Origin: Limosilactobacillus panis DSM 6035
GTDB lineage: Bacteria; Bacillota; Bacilli; Lactobacillales; Lactobacillaceae
DNA length: 37,561 bases
Reading direction: 5' to 3'
Assembly (NCBI RefSeq): GCF_001435935.1
Contig: NZ_AZGM01000044.1
Location: 1 to 37,561 of the forward strand
The notes under the pieces were generated by a model, which did no database searches, was not told the origin of the DNA, and saw only the letters and a program-made list of their open reading frames with translations. This document shows, piece after piece, positions 1 to 8,066 of this stretch (positions are counted from its first letter, which is position 1; each line of letters starts with the position of its first letter). The position numbers and the translations under genes were made by a program.

Positions 1-15
1 TCGACTAAAGTATAC

Positions 16-44
16 AACGCAGGAGAGCTTGCGTTTATTTTTTT
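16..44 (+). terminator. Rho-independent terminator of an upstream gene
   Basis: An 8-bp stem (AACGCAGG paired with a TTGCGTT arm, one G-U) with a short loop is followed by TATTTTTTT. It presumably ends a plus-strand gene lying left of the window. Confidence 0.6.
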
Positions 45-182
45 GCCAAAAAAGCCGATAACCACACGCCTTTGGCGTGATTATTAGCTTTCAAGTTTCA
101 GATTCTACTATCTAATCGAACATAATTGATTTCTGGGCTATATATACTTAATTATTTTATTTTTTTATAGGGGGATTCTTTT
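45..182 (+). promoter_or_regulatory. Leader/promoter region of the surface-protein gene
   Basis: This AT-rich stretch holds a small hairpin (CACGCC-TTT-GGCGTG, 65-79) without a T tract. A possible promoter is TTGATT (126-131), 17 nt, TAATTA (149-154); TATATATACT around 139-148 is an alternative -10. The ribosome site AGGGGGA (169-175) stands 7 nt before the ATG at 183. The exact promoter is uncertain. Confidence 0.4.
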
Positions 183-1178
183 ATGAAGAATAATGCATTG
201 CATTATAAGATGTACGAGGCTAAGAAGAACATCGTCTTTGCTGGCCTTGCTACTACCGCCGTTTTGGCTGGCTTGACTCTGTCTAACGTCAACAATACCG
301 CTTCCGCCGATGCTACTTCTGGTGCAGCTATTACTGCAACCTCTACTGCTAGCGACGCTAACAACGGTTCTGCTGCTACCTCTGGTGCTACTTCTACTGC
401 TACCTCTGGTGCTACTTCTAACGCTACCTCTGATGTAGCTTCTGACGCTAATGCTAAGGTTACTAGTGCTAACGCTGCTAACTCCAGCGCTATTGCTACT
501 AACTCCGCTGCTGTTAAGAGCGACGCTGAAAACCCTGTTCCTGCTTCCAGCAACACCACTGAGCCTAAGGCTGCGGTTTCCGAAGCTAACCAACTGACTA
601 GCCAAGCTAAGCAAATCACTGACAACACTGCTACCGCTTCTCAAAACTTGAGCAACGCTAACGCTACCCTTGCCAGTGCTTCCGCTAACGTTACTAGCGC
701 TACTGCTGCTTACTCCGCTGCTAAGAGCGCTGCTGAAGTTGCTAACTCCGCTGCCGTTGCTGCTCAACAAAAGGCTAACGCTGCTGGCCAAACCTACACC
801 ACTGCTTCTGACGCCCTGGTAAAGGCTAACAAGGCTGCTGCTGACGCCCAAGCTGCTGCTAACGCTGCTAAGGCTTCCCAACTTCTTCAACAAGCCCAAG
901 ACTTACTGAAGAACATTGACTGGAGCCAAAACAACAATGGCAACAACGGTAACAACAATAACAACACCAACAACGGTGTTGTAAACGGCGGTGCTAACAA
1001 TGGTGCTGTTAACAACGGCGCTGCTGCTAAGGACCCTGCTGCTACTGTAGCAACTGCCAAGAAGAACAACGCTACCCTGGCCCAAACTGGTAACGAAAAC
1101 AGTGCTGCTGTCGTTGCCCTTGGTGCTGCTGCTGCAATGTTCGGCCTTGGCCTTGCTGCTAAGAAGCGTGAATTCTAA
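183..1178 (+). CDS. Ala/Ser/Thr-rich sortase-anchored surface protein with KxYKxGKxW-like signal
   Basis: 331 residues. Residues 1-42 form a long signal peptide with likely cleavage after ASA (42). Its N-region HYKMYEAKKNIVFAG matches the KxYKxGKxW pattern only in part: K9, Y11 and K15 are kept, while K, G and W positions are E12, K14 and I17. Residues 43-140 are Ala/Ser/Thr-rich, 140-245 an Ala-rich segment likely helical or coiled coil, and about 250-285 an Asn/Gly spacer. The C-terminus is a sorting signal: LAQTG at 299-303 (Pro of LPxTG replaced by Ala), a hydrophobic helix, then KKREF. Codons are strongly GCT/AAC biased, unlike the GCC-rich neighbours, which suggests very high expression. 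The gene faces a two-glycosyltransferase operon, so it is a plausible O-glycosylation substrate. That link, and any adhesive or wall-spacer role, is inference. Confidence 0.85.
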   Translation: MKNNALHYKMYEAKKNIVFAGLATTAVLAGLTLSNVNNTASADATSGAAITATSTASDANNGSAATSGATSTATSGATSNATSDVASDANAKVTSANAANSSAIATNSAAVKSDAENPVPASSNTTEPKAAVSEANQLTSQAKQITDNTATASQNLSNANATLASASANVTSATAAYSAAKSAAEVANSAAVAAQQKANAAGQTYTTASDALVKANKAAADAQAAANAAKASQLLQQAQDLLKNIDWSQNNNGNNGNNNNNTNNGVVNGGANNGAVNNGAAAKDPAATVATAKKNNATLAQTGNENSAAVVALGAAAAMFGLGLAAKKREF

Positions 1179-1258
1179 TTTAACTTAATTAGTTTTATAG
1201 CTTAGAGTCAAAGATTATGTTCGGACAATAAAAAGCTTAGCCATTAACTAAGCACAAA

Positions 1259-1298
1259 GCCCGTTGAGGATTAATTTTCTCAACGGGCCTTTTTGTTT
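1259..1298 (+). terminator. Terminator of the surface-protein gene
   Basis: A perfect 10-bp stem, GCCCGTTGAG (1259-1268) with CTCAACGGGC (1279-1288), is followed by CTTTTTGTTT. A second small hairpin, GCTTAG/CTAAGC (1235-1253), lies just upstream. Confidence 0.9.
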
Positions 1299-1406
1299 AC
1301 AATTTTATTTTGGCGGACTAGGGATTGATATTGAGGGATCTTTAAGTTGCCACATAATTGGGTTGCTAGACTCTAAGAACATCAATCTCTTGTGGTGGGA
1401 GGATTC

Positions 1407-1441
1407 AAAAAGGCGCGTGACTAGTTGTCATGCGCCTTTTT
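1407..1441. terminator. Bidirectional terminator between surface protein and gtf operon
   Basis: An 11-bp stem with one G-U pair (1411-1421 with 1427-1437) is flanked by AAAAA on the left and TTTTT on the right, so it can terminate both strands. It mainly ends the minus-strand glycosyltransferase operon. Confidence 0.85.
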
Positions 1442-1457
1442 GCCGCCGAAGTGGTGA

Positions 1458-2960
1458 TTACTTATTCATGATTGCTTGCCATTGCACCCAGGTATGATCG
1501 GCATCAAATGCCTGGCAGTTCTCGTACGCCCCCGTACTGAGCTGCTGGAGCTTTGCCGGGCTCTTCAAAAGGTCAATAATCGTTGCCGGCATCTTGTCCA
1601 TATTATCCAACCGGATCAGTTGACCATTGACCCCGTCCTTGACGAACTCGCTCGGTCCGTACAGGTAGTTGAAACTGATAACTGGAACCCCGTGGGCTAA
1701 TGCCTCCGCCATCGCCAGTGGCTGACCGTCGAGCCGACCCGGATCAACAAAGAGCTGGGCCTGGTTGTAGACGTCATCCAGCTTCGGTTGGTAACCGGCG
1801 AAGGTGACGGCCTTTTCCAGCTTGAGCTTTTTAACCAGGTCCTGGTAGTTTTTGGTATCTTCATTTGACCCGTAACCGTAGAAGGTTAACTTGCTGTCCC
1901 GGATGGCCTGGTGAACCTTGGCAAAGAGCTTGATTAGCAGGTCAGTTCCCTTGTCACTCCCCAGCCGACCAACGTAGATTAGCTGGTTTGGTGTTCGGTC
2001 CTCCATTGGTACCCGCTTGCTTGCCTGGTGAACCAGGGAACCGTTAATCATGTAGATTGGGGTGCCCTTGCCCAGCCGTTGCTGTAGGACCGCCGCCTGC
2101 ATGGCCGTCATAACAATGATGCCGTCCCACTTACTGCGATCCTTAGTCAAAGGATCATTAAGGAAGCCATTCAACGGCCCGTTGATCAGGTCCTGGCCAT
2201 CGTCAATATGGCTGATTGGCAGCCAGAGGAACTTCCGCGCCCGCTTGCCCAGCTGCTGGACCGGTTTGATGGACACGGCTGGCCGGTCAGCGATGAAGGT
2301 GTTAGTCCCGGCAATCTGGTCATTTAGCTCCTTGAGGAAGAAGGCAAAAAGACTATCAAAGTCGTCGAAGAAGCGGTCCTTGCCCTGATAGTTCTTGAGG
2401 ACGTTCAGGGAGTTAATCGGTGTGTCCTCGGTGGATTGGACGTAGTAGCGCTCCATGTAATTACTACCGTCCGGCCGGTAGTAGCGTTCGTAGTAAGGCC
2501 GGTTGTTTTTGCCGAAGAAGATATCAACGGCCTTGAATCCCCGGATATCGTACTTCGCACGCAGGTTGATGTTACCCGCCGCATCGTAATAGTCGACATG
2601 GTCTACCAGGCCGTAGGTACCACCGATGAAGAAAACTTCGGCAACCAGGCGGTCACCATCCTTGACCGTCCGGGAGCTGGACCCGCTGCTGACCTGGTAG
2701 TCGATCGGCAAGTTAAGGTCCTTGGTGTGGAGGTTGTGGCCCTGGTAGTCGGTCGTGCCGGCGAAGAAGTCAAACATGTTGACCAGCTGGTCGTCACTGA
2801 GGCCGAACCGCCCCAGAGTAGCGTGGATGATATTATCGAAGTCCCGGGTCACCAATTTGGCAGCTGTCTTGTGCTCCTTAAAGAGCTTCAGCCGCTTGAT
2901 TTCGGCGTGCTCAATACTGGAATTACTACTGAGCAGGTACTGGTTTACAAAGAAGAACAC
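1458..2960 (-). CDS. gtfB: GtfB-like glycosyltransferase-fold partner protein
   Basis: 500 residues, GTG start. An AGGAGG lies inside the end of the preceding gene, 10 nt upstream of the GTG, and only 2 nt separate that gene's stop from this start, so translation is probably coupled. An N-terminal half of GtfA/TagE type (about 1-280) precedes a GT4-like domain with IYVGRLGSDKG near 328 and RLDGQPLAMAEALAHG at 409-424. In the GT4 E-x7-E motif the first Glu is Asp411 (second is E419), whereas the partner keeps both. In the streptococcal GtfA/GtfB and L. plantarum TagE5/TagE6 systems the second protein is a substrate-binding co-factor for O-GlcNAc transfer to surface proteins. By position and this altered motif I assign the GtfB role. 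A poly(glycerol-phosphate) glucosyltransferase (TagE) annotation is the usual alternative. Confidence 0.8.
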   Translation of the reverse strand: MFFFVNQYLLSSNSSIEHAEIKRLKLFKEHKTAAKLVTRDFDNIIHATLGRFGLSDDQLVNMFDFFAGTTDYQGHNLHTKDLNLPIDYQVSSGSSSRTVKDGDRLVAEVFFIGGTYGLVDHVDYYDAAGNINLRAKYDIRGFKAVDIFFGKNNRPYYERYYRPDGSNYMERYYVQSTEDTPINSLNVLKNYQGKDRFFDDFDSLFAFFLKELNDQIAGTNTFIADRPAVSIKPVQQLGKRARKFLWLPISHIDDGQDLINGPLNGFLNDPLTKDRSKWDGIIVMTAMQAAVLQQRLGKGTPIYMINGSLVHQASKRVPMEDRTPNQLIYVGRLGSDKGTDLLIKLFAKVHQAIRDSKLTFYGYGSNEDTKNYQDLVKKLKLEKAVTFAGYQPKLDDVYNQAQLFVDPGRLDGQPLAMAEALAHGVPVISFNYLYGPSEFVKDGVNGQLIRLDNMDKMPATIIDLLKSPAKLQQLSTGAYENCQAFDADHTWVQWQAIMNK

Positions 2961-2962
2961 GG

Positions 2963-4504
2963 TTACTTGGCCTCCTTTTCGTTCATGTTATCAAGAATCT
3001 TTTGCCATAGCTTCATTACACTCGGTTCGGAGTAAAGCTTGCAGTCCTTGTAAGCGTTAGCGCTCATCTTGGCCAGGCGGTCCTGGTCAGTTAAGAGGCT
3101 GATGATTGCCTTGGCCAAACCATCGATATCGCCGTTCTTGGTCAGCAGGCCGTCTTGACCGTCAATGATGACGTCACTCGGCCCGTACTTGATGTCGTTG
3201 GCGATGGCTGGCAGCCCATGGGCTGCCGCTTCCACCAGGGTGAGGGGCAGACCCTCAACCCGACTTGGCAGGACCATTAGTTGGGCGTGGTCGTCAACGT
3301 CGGCAACGTCATTCGTGTAGCCCTTGAAGTGGACGCTGCTTTCGAGGCCGAGGCCCTTTACCTGCTTGCGGAGCTTCTTATCATAGTTATCGTTAGCATA
3401 GCCCCACAGGTTGAGTTGGGCATCCGGCACGGCCTTTAGGACCTTTGGCCAAGCAGCAATGAGGTGTTCCTGCTGCTTTTCGGGGGAGAGCCGGGCGACG
3501 GTGACAACCTCGTGCTTGTGACGCTTCTCAAACGGGACGTGCGGCCGGTTAAGAATATCGCTGGTGACAATTGGTCCCGGAACCCGGAAGACTGGGACGC
3601 CAGTTTTAGCGTAGCGGGCCTTAACATCGTCTTGTTGCTGAGGAGTCAGGGCGATTACCCCGTCCAAGTCGGTCAGGTGGTTGAGCCCCCACTCGTAGTT
3701 GAAGTTCAAGGCCGAGTGGAGGATGTTGTTGTTGTCGTTGACGTGGTCATTGTGCAATTGCATGTAACGGGGAACCCGGTGCTTCATATGGAGGACGGAC
3801 CAGCCAATTTCGTACACCCGGTCGGTAACCAAGCCGACGGGACCGTCACCGCAGATTTCCTTATCCGTGACCAGCTGGTCGAGGAAGAAAGCCGTGAGGG
3901 CGTCGAAGCCGTTGAACTGGTAGTCGTGGCCGCGGAAGTCAAAGAGGTGGAAGCTCTTAGAATCTTTGCCACGCTTATCGGTCTGGTTGTTCACCTGGAG
4001 GGCTAATTTGCCGGCCGGGGTGAAGTAGTTCTCAGTCGTGACCTTGTTGGACCAGTCATAGAGGTGTTCGACGGAGATAAAGCCCCGGTTATCGTACCAG
4101 GTCACCTTGAGGAGCTTACCGAAGTGGTCGAAGTACTGGAGGTTGATGATGTGCTTCTTGTCATCGTTGCGGCGGCGAATGTACATGATTCGGTGACCGT
4201 TACGGTAGTAGTTGTAGTTGATTCCGTCGGCCTGCCGTCGCCAGCTGGAATCAATCTGGATGTTCTTGATGGTGACGTCCTTGGTAGGGACCTCGCGGGC
4301 GTCCTGGAAGAAGTCATACATGTTGACAAAGTTTTCATCTTTGATTCCGGCAGCGTTGGTCACCATGTGCAGCTCATTTGAGTACTGCCGGGTGACAATC
4401 TTTGCCGGTTCTTTGAAGTGCTCGAACAGGTGCAGACGCTGGATCTGGGCATGTTCGATTCCCGACATGTTGGTTTGAATGCCATCGTTTAGAAAGAATA
4501 ACAT
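2963..4504 (-). CDS. gtfA: GtfA-like protein O-glycosyltransferase (GT4)
   Basis: 513 residues. Two ATGs are in frame: the first (4510) lies only 2 nt after GGAG, the second (4504) 8 nt after it, so I choose 4504. The N-terminal GtfA-type domain contains HxHL-like elements and SGIEHAQIQR. The C-terminal GT-B domain has VVTVARLSPEKQ and the canonical E-x7-E in RVEGLPLTLVEAAAHG (E417 and E425 from this start). It heads a two-gene operon with gtfB. The family adds GlcNAc (or glucose) to Ser/Thr of secreted proteins in the cytoplasm before export. The window holds no SecA2/SecY2/Asp genes, so this resembles the stand-alone L. plantarum TagE5/TagE6 pair more than a full accessory Sec locus. Substrate is inferred. 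Confidence 0.83.
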   Translation of the reverse strand: MLFFLNDGIQTNMSGIEHAQIQRLHLFEHFKEPAKIVTRQYSNELHMVTNAAGIKDENFVNMYDFFQDAREVPTKDVTIKNIQIDSSWRRQADGINYNYYRNGHRIMYIRRRNDDKKHIINLQYFDHFGKLLKVTWYDNRGFISVEHLYDWSNKVTTENYFTPAGKLALQVNNQTDKRGKDSKSFHLFDFRGHDYQFNGFDALTAFFLDQLVTDKEICGDGPVGLVTDRVYEIGWSVLHMKHRVPRYMQLHNDHVNDNNNILHSALNFNYEWGLNHLTDLDGVIALTPQQQDDVKARYAKTGVPVFRVPGPIVTSDILNRPHVPFEKRHKHEVVTVARLSPEKQQEHLIAAWPKVLKAVPDAQLNLWGYANDNYDKKLRKQVKGLGLESSVHFKGYTNDVADVDDHAQLMVLPSRVEGLPLTLVEAAAHGLPAIANDIKYGPSDVIIDGQDGLLTKNGDIDGLAKAIISLLTDQDRLAKMSANAYKDCKLYSEPSVMKLWQKILDNMNEKEAK

Positions 4505-4565
4505 TTCCATATCTCCTTATGTTTACTCATAATTGAGTTTATCACATCTGGGGGCCGGCTGCCGG

Positions 4566-4595
4566 TTCGACTTGCGCAGTCTTCTGCCCTATAAT
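4566..4595 (+). promoter_or_regulatory. Promoter of the 173-residue coiled-coil gene
   Basis: TTCGAC (4566-4571), 18-nt spacer, perfect TATAAT (4590-4595). The divergent gtfA promoter should lie in the same 127-bp gap; TGTGATAAA read on the minus strand (about 4537-4545) is a candidate extended -10. Confidence 0.6.
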
Positions 4596-4631
4596 AAGGA
4601 GTAAGTAAAAATGGGGAAGTAGGTTTGTAGT

Positions 4632-5153
4632 ATGAGTAGTACGGATGAACTTTTAAAAACTGCAGAAAAAAATCTTGCTGACGCCAAGCAGCAATACGAG
4701 CATGCCCAGCAGTCAGCAGAGGACGAGAAATCGCCACTGCTTGCGGTAATGAAGGCCAACTATGAAAATGCCCGCCGGAACCTGGCAAACGTTAAACAGA
4801 TGGCTAAGTTGATGGCCCAGCCAGTCGGGAAGGCGGCCGTTAAGGAAACCACCGAACCGCCATCGGCGACCCCAGTACCGAAGAAGAAGGTCGACCCGAA
4901 CGCGGTTAAGCTGCCGGGGAGCGCCGCCACGATATACTTCCCAACGATGGATGACTTTGTCAGTGGGAAGAATAACCAGGCTGCTCAAAAGGCCAGCCAG
5001 TGGCAGGCCGACGTGATTCGCAAGTCCAGCCAGCAGGATGAAAAGGCGGACCGGAAAAAGAAGCCGGTACCCCCCAAAAAGGGTGCGGCTGATGACAACC
5101 AGGTCACCTTGACCCGCGAGCAGTACCGGAAGCAGTTGAAAAAGAGAAAATAA
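4632..5153 (+). CDS. Hypothetical cytoplasmic coiled-coil protein
   Basis: 173 residues of unrecognised family. Residues 1-62 are charged and heptad-like (a likely coiled coil). A Pro/Lys-rich linker occupies about 75-95, a short conserved-looking segment ATIYFPTMDDFV lies near 99-110, and a very basic tail ends in KQLKKRK. There is no signal peptide or membrane segment. The ribosome site is weak (GGGGAAG, 12 nt upstream). The gene is monocistronic, with its own promoter and terminator. The basic tail could bind nucleic acid, but nothing in the sequence proves it. Confidence 0.7.
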   Translation: MSSTDELLKTAEKNLADAKQQYEHAQQSAEDEKSPLLAVMKANYENARRNLANVKQMAKLMAQPVGKAAVKETTEPPSATPVPKKKVDPNAVKLPGSAATIYFPTMDDFVSGKNNQAAQKASQWQADVIRKSSQQDEKADRKKKPVPPKKGAADDNQVTLTREQYRKQLKKRK

Positions 5154-5156
5154 GTA

Positions 5157-5197
5157 AAAGGGGCAAGTCAGCAGGATTCCTGTTAACTTGTCCTTTT
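5157..5197 (+). terminator. Terminator after the coiled-coil gene
   Basis: Inverted arms (GGGGCAAGTCAGCAGGA and TCCTGTTAACTTGTCC, slightly imperfect) are followed by TTTT. Confidence 0.75.
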
Positions 5198-5231
5198 AAG
5201 CATTATCTCGGCTTTTCACCACTAGCTATGG

Positions 5232-5268
5232 TATGATCAGGTCACTAAAGAGAAGGGGGCCTGATCAT
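5232..5268 (+). promoter_or_regulatory. msrB promoter with start-codon-spanning palindrome
   Basis: The -10 TATGAT (5232-5237) is preceded by TGG (extended -10 type). A perfect 9-bp inverted repeat, ATGATCAGG (5233-5241) and CCTGATCAT (5260-5268), brackets the ribosome site GAAGGGGG. The left arm overlaps the -10 and the right arm overlaps the ATG. Confidence 0.5.
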
Positions 5269-5695
5269 GAATAATGAAGAATTAAAGAAGAAACTTTCAC
5301 CAATTCAGTATGCCGTGACCCAGGAGGCGGCGACGGAACGCCCGTTTACCGGGAAGTATGACCACTTCGATGAGCCGGGTATCTACGTCGACGTGGTCAG
5401 TGGGGAGCCACTCTTTTCCTCACTCGATAAGTACGATTCTGGCTGTGGCTGGCCGGCCTTTACTAAGCCGATTGCCAAGCGGGTGGTTAGGGAAAAAAGC
5501 GACCAGTCCTTTGGCATGGAACGGACGGAGGTCCGCAGCCAAAAGGCCAACTCCCACCTCGGCCACGTTTTCACGGACGGGCCCGTCGACCGGGGTGGCC
5601 TGCGCTATTGCATTAATTCGGCGGCCCTCCGTTTCATCCCCGCGGCTAAACTGGCGGAAGCCGGGTACGGGGAGTACCAATCACTATTTGAATAA
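5267..5695 (+). CDS. msrB: Peptide methionine-(R)-S-oxide reductase MsrB
   Basis: 142 residues, the normal length for a single-domain MsrB. It reduces methionine-R-sulfoxide in proteins, using thioredoxin. The catalytic Cys is C115 in [12 protein letters not shown]60 in SGCGWPAF is the likely resolving Cys; H97 and H100 lie in SHLGHVF. The CxxC pairs of zinc-binding MsrBs are absent. The gene is monocistronic, with no msrA nearby. A GAAGGGGG ribosome site stands 7 nt before the ATG, inside the loop of a 9-bp inverted repeat. Confidence 0.96.
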   Translation: MNNEELKKKLSPIQYAVTQEAATERPFTGKYDHFDEPGIYVDVVSGEPLFSSLDKYDSGCGWPAFTKPIAKRVVREKSDQSFGMERTEVRSQKANSHLGHVFTDGPVDRGGLRYCINSAALRFIPAAKLAEAGYGEYQSLFE

Positions 5696-5703
5696 GATAA
5701 CAA

Positions 5704-5743
5704 AAGAAGCGGCCGAAGAAAATGTTCTCCGGTCGCTTCTTTA
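5704..5743. terminator. Bidirectional terminator between msrB and small membrane peptide
   Basis: AAGAAGCGGCCG (5704-5715) pairs with CGGTCGCTTCTT (5730-5741) with one G-U. Short A and T runs on each side let it serve both strands. Confidence 0.8.
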
Positions 5744-5766
5744 TAATGAATAATTGCAATTAATAA

Positions 5767-5865
5767 TTAGTGTTGAGGTTTACCCATAAACATCCCCGCG
5801 GCAGAGGCAATCAGGATTCCGAGAAAACTTACAACAGCAATTGCGTTACTTAAAGCTGACATCAT
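5767..5865 (-). CDS. Small (32-residue) membrane peptide
   Basis: A 32-codon frame starting ATG ATG, with an upstream GAAAGGGTG 7 nt before the first ATG and a TATAAT further up (minus strand, about 5913-5918). Residues 3-26 are hydrophobic and glycine/alanine-rich (SALSNAIAVVSFLGIL in the first half), followed by GKPQH: one membrane helix with a short polar C-terminus. Promoter, ribosome site and shared terminator make it a credible gene. Function is unknown; it could be a regulatory micropeptide or a toxin-like peptide. Confidence 0.6.
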   Translation of the reverse strand: MMSALSNAIAVVSFLGILIASAAGMFMGKPQH

Positions 5866-6172
5866 GGTTAAACACCCTTTCATATTTTTTATATCATTTC
5901 TTTACACCCTTATTATAGCAACGATGGCGGGGATGAGAGATAATAATTGGGTGATTTTTCACTAAGCAAAACGCTCATTTTACTTACCATTTGCTTATAT
6001 AAAATTAAGAAATTGCCCATCATTTTCTTTTTATTATTAAGCGAATCGCTGAGCATACTTAACTTAATTAAGGAAGAAGGTGATGAAGTAAAAGTTAAAT
6101 CAAAATTATTGTTAAACAGTGAGCATGGCCTGAATTAGCCTTTGCTACGGGCCCAAGGAATCCACCCATAAG
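5866..6172. other. Gene-free AT-rich interval
   Basis: About 300 bp with the presumed promoter of the 32-residue peptide at its left end (TATAAT on the minus strand). An AT-rich frame on the plus strand (5947-6138) has no ribosome site or promoter, and I do not count it as a gene. I see no other structure. Confidence 0.5.
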
Positions 6173-6209
6173 AAAAACCGCCAGTGATCGTTAAGACCAG
6201 CTGGCGGTT
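6173..6209 (-). terminator. Terminator of the metQNI-M20 operon
   Basis: Stem AACCGCCAG/CTGGCGGTT; read on the minus strand it is followed by TTTTTCTTA. Confidence 0.85.
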
Positions 6210-6215
6210 GGGCGC

Positions 6216-7358
6216 TTACTTAAAGAAATTAACAATGATGTCTTGGTAGGTTTGGATGGTCGCCAGGAAACTCGGAATGGTGGTAAACTCGTCCGTCTGG
6301 TGGGCCTCATCCCAGGCGTCACTCCCGAGGACGATTACCGGCAGGTCGGGGCGGTCAACCGTGAAGACGCTGGCATCCGTCGCCCCGTTGATGATGTCCG
6401 TCTTGACGGGGTGGGGGTAGTGCTGCTTAGCAAACCCGAGGGCCGACTGGACAAAGTCACTTGCCGGGTCCGTACTGATGGGGTGGTAGTCCCAGAAAAT
6501 GTCCAGTTTCAACTGGTAGGGCGTTTGGTGGTTGATCTTATCGATCGCCGCGTTCAATCGGTCGGCAACGGCCTGGTTATTAAAGGCCGCCGTTGGCCGG
6601 ATATTGCCCTCCAGTTTAGCGTGGTCGGGGATGGTGTTGATCTGGTCCCCACCTTCAATGACGGTCACGCTGTGTTGGACCTTTCCCAGGTAGGGATCCT
6701 CCGGGGCATCGTCAAAGAGGTGACTTTCCGCTTCCACGTACTTTAACAGGCCCGTGATGGCGTTGACCCCGCGGGCCGGCATGGAACTGTGGGCGGACTT
6801 ACCAATACTTTCAACTGAGTAGTTCAAACTTCCGGAATGGGCGAAGATGACGTTACCCCCGGTTGGTTCCCCAACCACGAGGGCATCCAAGTCGTCAGCC
6901 ACCCCTTGTTTGGCCAGGCGGAAGGCCCCGGGCGTTCCCAGTTCCTCACCAGCAGTGGCGATTAACTTAACCGTGCCCGCCGGTAAGCGGTCAGCTTCCT
7001 TGAGCTTGATTAGCGCCAGGACCTGGGCGGCGAGGCCACTCTTCATGTCGGCGGCGCCCCGCCCGTAGATTTTGTCGCCAACGATGCTGCCGGCGAAGGG
7101 GTCATGGTGCCAGCTCTTGGTGTCGCTGACGGCAACCGTGTCCATGTGCCCCGTCAGTCCCAGAATTCGTTTGTCCGTGCCCGCCCCGACTTGCGCGGTC
7201 AGGTCAGCCCGGCGGTCGCCAAATTCGTCAACCGTGGCGGTAATTCCGTGCGCGGCCAGTAGCTTTTGCAAGTACTTGGCCACTTCAACCTCGTTACCAT
7301 TGGTGGAATGAATTTGAATCAAATCTTGTAATAGCTTAACTTCTGGACTGGCTTCCAT
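6216..7358 (-). CDS. M20 family amidohydrolase (ArgE/DapE type) of the methionine uptake operon
   Basis: 380 residues, the full length of M20 enzymes. Metal ligands and catalytic residues are visible: H71 and D73 in GHMDTVAV, bridging D104 in RGAADMKSG, E138/E139 in TAGEELG, E164 in VGEPTG and H353 near the C-terminus. The dimerisation (lid) domain spans about 175-285. These cytosolic dinuclear zinc enzymes remove N-acyl groups from amino acids or succinyl-diaminopimelate. Being last in metQ-metN-metI behind a Met T-box, 18 nt after metI, suggests release of methionine or a related amino acid from an N-acyl form or dipeptide rather than lysine synthesis; this is inference. AGGGGG lies 8 nt before the ATG. 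Confidence 0.85.
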   Translation of the reverse strand: MEASPEVKLLQDLIQIHSTNGNEVEVAKYLQKLLAAHGITATVDEFGDRRADLTAQVGAGTDKRILGLTGHMDTVAVSDTKSWHHDPFAGSIVGDKIYGRGAADMKSGLAAQVLALIKLKEADRLPAGTVKLIATAGEELGTPGAFRLAKQGVADDLDALVVGEPTGGNVIFAHSGSLNYSVESIGKSAHSSMPARGVNAITGLLKYVEAESHLFDDAPEDPYLGKVQHSVTVIEGGDQINTIPDHAKLEGNIRPTAAFNNQAVADRLNAAIDKINHQTPYQLKLDIFWDYHPISTDPASDFVQSALGFAKQHYPHPVKTDIINGATDASVFTVDRPDLPVIVLGSDAWDEAHQTDEFTTIPSFLATIQTYQDIIVNFFK

Positions 7359-7376
7359 GAAAATTCCCCCTATATA

Positions 7377-8066
7377 TTAACGATCTTGGTGGTTTAACTT
7401 CTTAGCGAGTAAGTCACCGATCACTTGGATGATCAGCACGAAGAGGAGGACTAGCAACGTTGCCACCAGGGTGACGTCGTTGTTGAAACGGTCGTAACCG
7501 TATGAAATGGCGGTGTTACCTAAACCACCGGCACCAATTGCCCCGGCCATTGCGGTCAGGCTGACCAGGCTAATCAATGAAACGGTGGAGACCCGGATCA
7601 GTTCGGAGCGGGATTCCCGCAGGTAGACGTCAAAGATGATGTCCTTGTTAGTAGAACCGATAGCCTGGGCGGCTTCAATCTTTCCCTGGTCAACACTCTT
7701 CAGTGCCACTTGCACTTGTCGTGCGTAGAAGGCGAAGAAACCGATGGACAGGGGCACCAGGGCGGCCGTGGTCCCAATCTGGGTACCAACGATGGCCTGG
7801 GTGACTGGTGCGATGAAGGCCAGCAGGATGATGAACGGGATGGCCCGGAAAACCGAGACAATCTTATCACAGATGCTGTAGAGAACCTTGTTTTCCAAGA
7901 TTCCACCGGGTTCGGTGACCACGAGGGCGATCCCGAAGATTAGACCAATCAGGCCCCCAATGATGGCCGGCCAAACGGTCATGTAGATGGTCTGGATAAT
8001 GGAGGTTCCCCAGCCATTGTCACCGCCCCAGCCTAGTTGTACGACGTTTGGTAAAAAACTACTCAT
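7377..8066 (-). CDS. metI: Methionine ABC transporter permease MetI
   Basis: 229 residues from the ATG at 8066, chosen because AGGAGG stands 7 nt upstream; it overlaps the metN stop by 8 nt (ATGAGTAG). An upstream in-frame ATG would lie 29 nt inside metN without a better site. The protein has 5-6 membrane helices and the MetI-type permease fold. The cytoplasmic coupling segment around [22 protein letters not shown] fits the EAA motif that contacts MetN. It works in the membrane with MetN and MetQ to import methionine. Confidence 0.93.
   Translation of the reverse strand: MSSFLPNVVQLGWGGDNGWGTSIIQTIYMTVWPAIIGGLIGLIFGIALVVTEPGGILENKVLYSICDKIVSVFRAIPFIILLAFIAPVTQAIVGTQIGTTAALVPLSIGFFAFYARQVQVALKSVDQGKIEAAQAIGSTNKDIIFDVYLRESRSELIRVSTVSLISLVSLTAMAGAIGAGGLGNTAISYGYDRFNNDVTLVATLLVLLFVLIIQVIGDLLAKKLNHQDR

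Noticed and set aside
165-899. Long minus-strand frame opposite the surface-protein gene
   Set aside because: Low-complexity Ser/Val/Gly translation produced by GCT/AAC repeats of the real gene; no ribosome site or promoter.
1458-4504. Full accessory Sec (SecA2/SecY2) locus
   Set aside because: Only the two glycosyltransferase genes are present; no secA2, secY2 or asp genes nearby.
5947-6138. 63-codon AT-rich plus-strand frame
   Set aside because: No ribosome site or promoter, and the composition is intergenic.
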